Source: Gemmataceae bacterium
Lineage (GTDB): Bacteria; Planctomycetota; Planctomycetia; Gemmatales; Gemmataceae
NCBI GenBank assembly: GCA_020847555.1
Contig: JADLBT010000263.1
Coordinates: forward strand, 1-27,641
Direction of reading: 5' to 3'
Length of the DNA stretch: 27,641 bases
Shown: one piece after another, positions 23,895 to 27,641 of the stretch
How the letters are laid out: every line of letters begins with the position of its first letter
Numbering within the stretch: the stretch's first letter is position 1
The notes under the pieces: model-generated
What the model was told of the DNA's origin: nothing
Seen by the model: the letters and a program-made list of their open reading frames with translations, nothing else
Database searches by the model: none
Position numbers and translations under genes: made by a program

Positions 23895-24238
23895 GTGGTG
23901 TACCTCAGGAGGTGTGAGGGAAGGGCGTATGGCCCGGGCGAACAAGTAATTATACTAGCAGCAACCGAACGACGCACGCAACCGTTGCCCGGCGTTCGGC
24001 GCGGCCGGCCCCCTTCAGTTAATACGGATCTGAGGGTGGAAGCGGACGCCTGTCGATGCCGGTGTCGTTGCCGGCCGCAGCGGCCGGCGCGCGCGCGAGC
24101 CCGGGCATTTGTGTCCGGAGTGCGGCCTGAAAACGCATAGTCTTCATGGATCTGGGCGCTTGCATCGCCGGCACCCGCGCGACACAATGAACCATCCCGA
24201 CGGCACCCGTGGCGGCCGGATGGGGAGAGCGTGACGGT
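23895..24238. other. 344-bp divergent intergenic region
   Basis: It separates the 1717-aa gene (minus) from the VgrG module (plus). It holds a TATAAT element for the minus strand (listed separately) and a perfect 9-bp palindrome GCCGGCCGC-a-GCGGCCGGC (24070-24088). I see no gene and no clear plus-strand promoter. Confidence 0.5.
23949..23954 (-). promoter_or_regulatory. -10 element for the 1717-aa gene operon
   Basis: On the minus strand the sequence reads TAGTATAATTAC, with a consensus TATAAT in a GC-rich background. Transcription would start near 23942, giving a leader of about 50 nt that contains the ribosome-binding site. No good -35 hexamer is found at 16-18 nt, so an activator or an alternative sigma factor may be needed. 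Confidence 0.45.
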
Positions 24239-25069
24239 ATGGCACAGCCCGACGCGGCGGAAAAGGTGAAGGAGGTGAAGGTTGTGGCGGAGCGCATCCG
24301 CAACGCCCTCCTCCGCGCCCACCGCACCATCTACCGCGCCGCCGTCCGCCGCCAGCACGACATCGGCACCGGCAACCCGCGGGCCGCGGACGAGGCCGAA
24401 ACCTCCCTCGGACAGCGCCTGTACACCGACAGCTATCGCGACCTGGTGGTCCTCGGCTTCTGGTACGAGGGGCTGAAAAGCCCGAAATACGTCTGCTCGA
24501 CCAGCGGAACGAACGTCGTCCGCGCCGTTCGGTCGGTGGCGCGGCGAACGCTGGAGCTGGCCAACTCGTGGCGGGCCAAGGATCGGTCGGGGGTGTATCA
24601 CGACTTCCTGCGCGAGGCCCGGCGCATCGAGCCGGAGGTGCAGGAGGTGGAGCGCGAGACGCGGCGGCTCGTCGGCCGGCACGAGCTGGACATGCTGCGC
24701 CTGCGGCGCACCCTCGGCGTCGCGTTCCAGGTAAGCGAGGCGGAGGCGCGGATGGCGTCATACCTGATGCGCCATGACGTGGCCGCGGCAGTCCACGTCT
24801 ACGGCACGGACAGTCCGTGCGGGTATTGCAGCCGCACCTACGCGGCCCTCGGCCCGGCCCAGGAGAAGGTGCGGCAGCGGCACGCGGCCGTGAAGGCCGG
24901 CCAGCCGGACGCCGGGAGGTTCGAGGGTCCGCCCGGGCTGCGCTGGCGGATCGGCTGGGTGTACTACGGCGAACTCTACCACGCCGGCAGTCCGGAGAAG
25001 ATCACGGACCTGCGCGCCCTCGACGGGGCGGTCCGGGCCGGCAGCATCGCCGGGCACGCGCTGGCGTGA
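24239..25069 (+). CDS. Unknown 276-aa protein upstream of VgrG
   Basis: I do not recognise the family. The protein is basic and mostly helical (Arg-rich stretches such as RNALLRAHRTIYRAAVRRQH, residues 21-40), with no signal peptide or membrane helix. Three Cys stand out: C86 (KYVCSTSG) and the pair C194/C197 in DSPCGYC. PCxxC occurs in zinc-dependent deaminases, but the partner [HC]xE motif is not evident, so I do not assign that activity. It is followed after 37 bp by vgrG on the same strand, so it may be a T6SS-linked accessory, adaptor or effector protein. The ATG at 24239 is preferred over an in-frame ATG at 24209 because GGGGAGAG lies 9 nt upstream of it. Confidence 0.7.
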   Translation: MAQPDAAEKVKEVKVVAERIRNALLRAHRTIYRAAVRRQHDIGTGNPRAADEAETSLGQRLYTDSYRDLVVLGFWYEGLKSPKYVCSTSGTNVVRAVRSVARRTLELANSWRAKDRSGVYHDFLREARRIEPEVQEVERETRRLVGRHELDMLRLRRTLGVAFQVSEAEARMASYLMRHDVAAAVHVYGTDSPCGYCSRTYAALGPAQEKVRQRHAAVKAGQPDAGRFEGPPGLRWRIGWVYYGELYHAGSPEKITDLRALDGAVRAGSIAGHALA

Positions 25070-25106
25070 ATGCGGCCCACTCGCGGCCCGCAGATGGGAG
25101 CCGTAC

Positions 25107-27305
25107 ATGGCATTGCTTCAAACAGACCGCCTGATCACACTCGCCACGCCACTGGGCAAGGACGTCCTACTGGTTGAGTCGCTGGAGGGAACTGAGGGCA
25201 TCTCGCAGCTGTTCCGGTTTCAGCTGGTGCTGGTGTCGGAGAAGCGCGATATCCCGCTGAACGGGCTGGTCGGGCAGAACATCACGATCGGCATCGAGCT
25301 GGCGGGCAAGAAGTATCGGTACATCAACGGGTTCGTCAACCGCTTCTCGCAGGGGGATGTCGATCAGCGCGTGGCCCACTACTACGCCGAGGTGGTGCCG
25401 TGGCTGTGGTTCCTGACGCGCACCACCGACTGCCGTATCTTCCAGAAAAAGACGGTCCCGGACATCGTCCAGCAGATCTTCAAGGATCTCGGGTTCACCA
25501 ACTTCAAGGTACAGCTGCAGGGTTCGTTCGAGCCGCGCGAGTACTGCGTGCAGTACCGCGAGAGCGACTTCAACTTCGTCAGCCGCCTCATGGAGGAGGA
25601 GGGCATCTTCTACTTCTTCGACCACGCCGACGGCAAGCACACGCTGCTGGTGAGCAACGACCCGGGCGCCCACCAGGCGATGCCGCACCAGGCGAAGGCG
25701 AAGTACGCCTACCTGCTCGGCGGCAACCAGGAGGTGGACGCCGTTACCCGCTGGCACCTCGAACAGGAGTTTCGGCCGGGGAAGGTAACGCTGACCGACT
25801 ACTACTTCGAGACGCCGTCCAACAACCTGGGCGTGTCGGCCCCCAGCGCGGTCAAGGTCGCGGGCAACGACAAGTTCGAGGTGTACGACTACCCCGGCTA
25901 CTACGCCAAGCGCTTCGACGGCGACGACAAGGCGGGCAAGGTACGGCCGGACGGGGAGCGCACCGCGAAACTGGGCATGCAGGGCGAGGAGGCGTTTCAC
26001 AAGGTCATCAATGGCGCGGGCAGTTGCCGCGCCTTTGTGCCTGGCTTCAAGTTCGACCTGACCGACCACCGCCGGGCCGACTTCAACGGCGCGTACGTCC
26101 TCACGCAGGTGAGCCACGCGGCGACGAACAACCTCGGCGATGGCGAGGGGTGTATCTACGACAACACGTTCACCTGCATCCCGCTCGCCGTCCCGTTTCG
26201 CCCGGCCCGGGTCTCCCCCAAGCCGGTCGTCCAGGGGGCGCAGACGGCGGTGGTGGTCGGGCTGTCCGGAGAGGAGATCGACACGGACAAGTACGGCCGG
26301 GTGAAGGTGCAGTTCCACTGGGACCGGGAGGGGAAGAAGGACCAGAACAGCTCGTGCTGGATCCGCGTCGGCACGCCGTGGGCCGGCAAGAACTGGGGGA
26401 TGATCCACATCCCGCGCATCGGTCAGGAGGTGATCGTCCACTTCCTGGAGGGTGACCCGGACCAGCCGATCGTGATCGGCAGCGTGTATAATGCCGAGCA
26501 GATGCCGCCGTTCGCGCTGCCGGCGAACAAGACGCAGAGCGGCATCCAGACGCGCAGCAGCCTGGGCGGGTCGCCGGCGAATTGTAACGAGATCTGCTTC
26601 GAGGACAAGAAAGGCGCGGAGTACATCTACCTGCGCGCCGAGAAGGACTACGTCGGCACCGTGGAGAATGACGAGGTTAAATGGGTCGGCCACGACCGCT
26701 GGGAGGAGGTCGATAATGACCGCAGCCTGATGGTCGGGCGAGACAAGGTCGAGACGGTGACGCGCAACAAGGCGATCAAGGTGATGGGGCAGCACAGCGA
26801 GAGCATCGACGGCACCATGGACATCATGGTCGGCTCCAGCCTCACCGAGACTGTCTCGATCAACTACGCCGAGACGGTCGGGGCCGCGATGGAACTGACC
26901 GTCGGCGGCCTGCTAGCAATCTCCGTCGGAGCCGCGATGGCGGAGACGGTCGGGTTGCAGAAGACCGAAACCATCGGCGGTGGCAAGTCGGAGACCATCG
27001 GCGCCAGCAAGTCGGTGACCGTCGGGGCAAACCTCAACGAGACGGTGAAAAGCAACCGCGTCGTGGAGATCAGTAAGAACCTCAAGGTCGAAATCGGCGG
27101 GCAGCGCAACGAGTCAGTCAAGAAGGAGTACATGGTCAAGGCGAAGAAGATCCAGCTCGTCGCCGAGGAGGAGATCAACATCAAGACGGGCAAGGCCGAG
27201 ATCATCATGAAGAAGAATGGCGATATCACGATCAAGGGCAACAAGATCAACGTCAAGGGGGACGGCGACGTCACGATCAAGGGCAGCAAGATCAAGGAGA
27301 ACTGA
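25107..27305 (+). CDS. vgrG: VgrG, type VI secretion spike/tip protein
   Basis: A 732-aa VgrG. Residues 1 to about 370 are the gp27-like base (LLVESLEGTEGISQLFRFQL, YYAEVVPWLWFLTRTTDCRI, REYCVQYRESDFNFVSRLME, EEEGIFYFFDH). About 394-465 is the gp5-like OB fold (KYGRVKVQFHWDREG, SSCWIRVGTPWAGKNWGMIH, then GDPDQPIVIGSVYNAEQMPP). The rest is a beta-helix spike of repeated short strands with ETV(G/S) motifs (about 535-660) ending in a Lys-rich, IKG-repeat tail. Trimeric VgrG caps the contractile tube and carries effectors. No extra effector domain follows the spike, so it is not an evolved VgrG. The start at 25107 has GGGAG 6 nt upstream. T6SS sheath, tube and baseplate genes are not in the window; a T6SS-like contractile injection system is possible. 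Confidence 0.95.
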   Translation: MALLQTDRLITLATPLGKDVLLVESLEGTEGISQLFRFQLVLVSEKRDIPLNGLVGQNITIGIELAGKKYRYINGFVNRFSQGDVDQRVAHYYAEVVPWLWFLTRTTDCRIFQKKTVPDIVQQIFKDLGFTNFKVQLQGSFEPREYCVQYRESDFNFVSRLMEEEGIFYFFDHADGKHTLLVSNDPGAHQAMPHQAKAKYAYLLGGNQEVDAVTRWHLEQEFRPGKVTLTDYYFETPSNNLGVSAPSAVKVAGNDKFEVYDYPGYYAKRFDGDDKAGKVRPDGERTAKLGMQGEEAFHKVINGAGSCRAFVPGFKFDLTDHRRADFNGAYVLTQVSHAATNNLGDGEGCIYDNTFTCIPLAVPFRPARVSPKPVVQGAQTAVVVGLSGEEIDTDKYGRVKVQFHWDREGKKDQNSSCWIRVGTPWAGKNWGMIHIPRIGQEVIVHFLEGDPDQPIVIGSVYNAEQMPPFALPANKTQSGIQTRSSLGGSPANCNEICFEDKKGAEYIYLRAEKDYVGTVENDEVKWVGHDRWEEVDNDRSLMVGRDKVETVTRNKAIKVMGQHSESIDGTMDIMVGSSLTETVSINYAETVGAAMELTVGGLLAISVGAAMAETVGLQKTETIGGGKSETIGASKSVTVGANLNETVKSNRVVEISKNLKVEIGGQRNESVKKEYMVKAKKIQLVAEEEINIKTGKAEIIMKKNGDITIKGNKINVKGDGDVTIKGSKIKEN

Positions 27306-27306
27306 C

Positions 27307-27641
27307 GTGCAAAGTGCGGTGTGGGAAACGCTGGACGAAGGCCGGGGCGCGGGGCCGGAGGCGCCGGGAGTCCGCGTCGGGCGGGTCGTCCGGGTCACCC
27401 CGGAAGGCAAGGCGCTGGTGGACTTCCCGGGCAACGCGCAGGGGCCTGTCGAGGCGCGTTCGCTCCTCGGGGCCGTGGCGCCCGGTTCAGCAGGAGCGGC
27501 CCTGGACAACCGCCCCGTGCTGCTGGTCTTCGAGGAGGGCGACCCGGCCTTGCCGATCATTCTCGGGATCGTCGGGGACCGTCTGGTGCCGGAGGCGCCT
27601 GCCGTCGAGGCGCCGCTGCCGGTGCCCCGACCGCGCGACGG
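27307..27641 (+). CDS. DUF6484-type T6SS-associated protein, N-terminal part
   Basis: A GTG at 27307, one base after the VgrG stop, opens a frame that runs to the window edge (111 codons). After a variable lead come GRVVRVTPEGKALVDFPGN, RSLLGAVAPG, and PVLLVFEEGDPALPIILGIV, which match the small beta-barrel domain I know as DUF6484 in proteins encoded next to VgrG and DUF2169/PAAR-like genes. The domain seems complete here (to about residue 92), and a Pro-rich linker (EAPAVEAPLPVPRPRD) follows, so more is encoded beyond the window. It probably interacts with the VgrG spike or its effector. ATG is absent near this position; GTG is chosen by its tight junction with vgrG. Confidence 0.75.
   Translation, partial: MQSAVWETLDEGRGAGPEAPGVRVGRVVRVTPEGKALVDFPGNAQGPVEARSLLGAVAPGSAGAALDNRPVLLVFEEGDPALPIILGIVGDRLVPEAPAVEAPLPVPRPRD

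Noticed and set aside
24239..25069. Zinc-dependent deaminase toxin based on the PCGYC motif
   Set aside because: The required [HC]xE motif is not found at a fitting distance upstream.
25107..27305. Evolved VgrG with a C-terminal effector domain
   Set aside because: After the beta-helix repeats only a short Lys-rich tail remains.

Overview
The window looks like a GC-rich planctomycete chromosome, most likely Gemmataceae-like. The basis is a prepilin-like DUF1559 protein ([16 protein letters not shown] at its N-terminus, [15 protein letters not shown] at its C-terminus), a PEP-CTERM surface protein, a squalene-cyclase-like protein carrying a CxxCH haem motif, MJ0042/DUF4190-type zinc-ribbon membrane proteins, and very large exported or anchored proteins of planctomycete style. 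The taxonomic call is an inference; no rRNA gene is present. I saw no tRNA, rRNA or CRISPR array.

Layout. 1-2.6 kb is an accessory patch: an IS630-type transposase fragment at the window edge, an XRE regulator with a ligand-binding-like domain, a divergent DUF1559 gene sharing a short intergenic region with a strong palindrome, and a frame-broken transposase remnant. 2.86-3.78 kb is a PEP-CTERM protein on the plus strand. From 4.04 to 23.9 kb every gene is on the minus strand. In transcription order (right to left) these are: a three-gene set of membrane-anchored or exported proteins (1717-aa pseudo-caspase + vWA protein, 814-aa pseudo-caspase protein, 653-aa exported protein with a carboxypeptidase-regulatory-like domain); a secreted squalene-cyclase-like protein with a haem motif; an ECF sigma factor and its zinc anti-sigma factor in a 4-bp overlap; two tandemly duplicated zinc-ribbon membrane proteins; RmlA/RfbA; and an ABC exporter (ATPase, permease) followed by a large membrane-anchored protein of unknown function. 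From 24.2 kb to the end the plus strand carries a VgrG module: an unknown 276-aa protein, VgrG, and the start of a DUF6484-type protein, i.e. a type VI secretion or related contractile-injection cluster that continues beyond the window.

Two things stand out. First, the 1717-aa and 814-aa proteins are paralogues that keep a caspase-like fold pattern and the His position but have lost the catalytic Cys (Thr206 and Met177), so they look like pseudo-proteases; the larger one also has a vWA domain with an intact-looking MIDAS. They are transcribed divergently from the VgrG module, which makes a functional link possible but unproven. Second, nearly every intergenic gap on the minus-strand side contains one or more long inverted repeats (up to 36-bp perfect arms), more than is needed for simple terminators and suggestive of REP/MITE-like elements.
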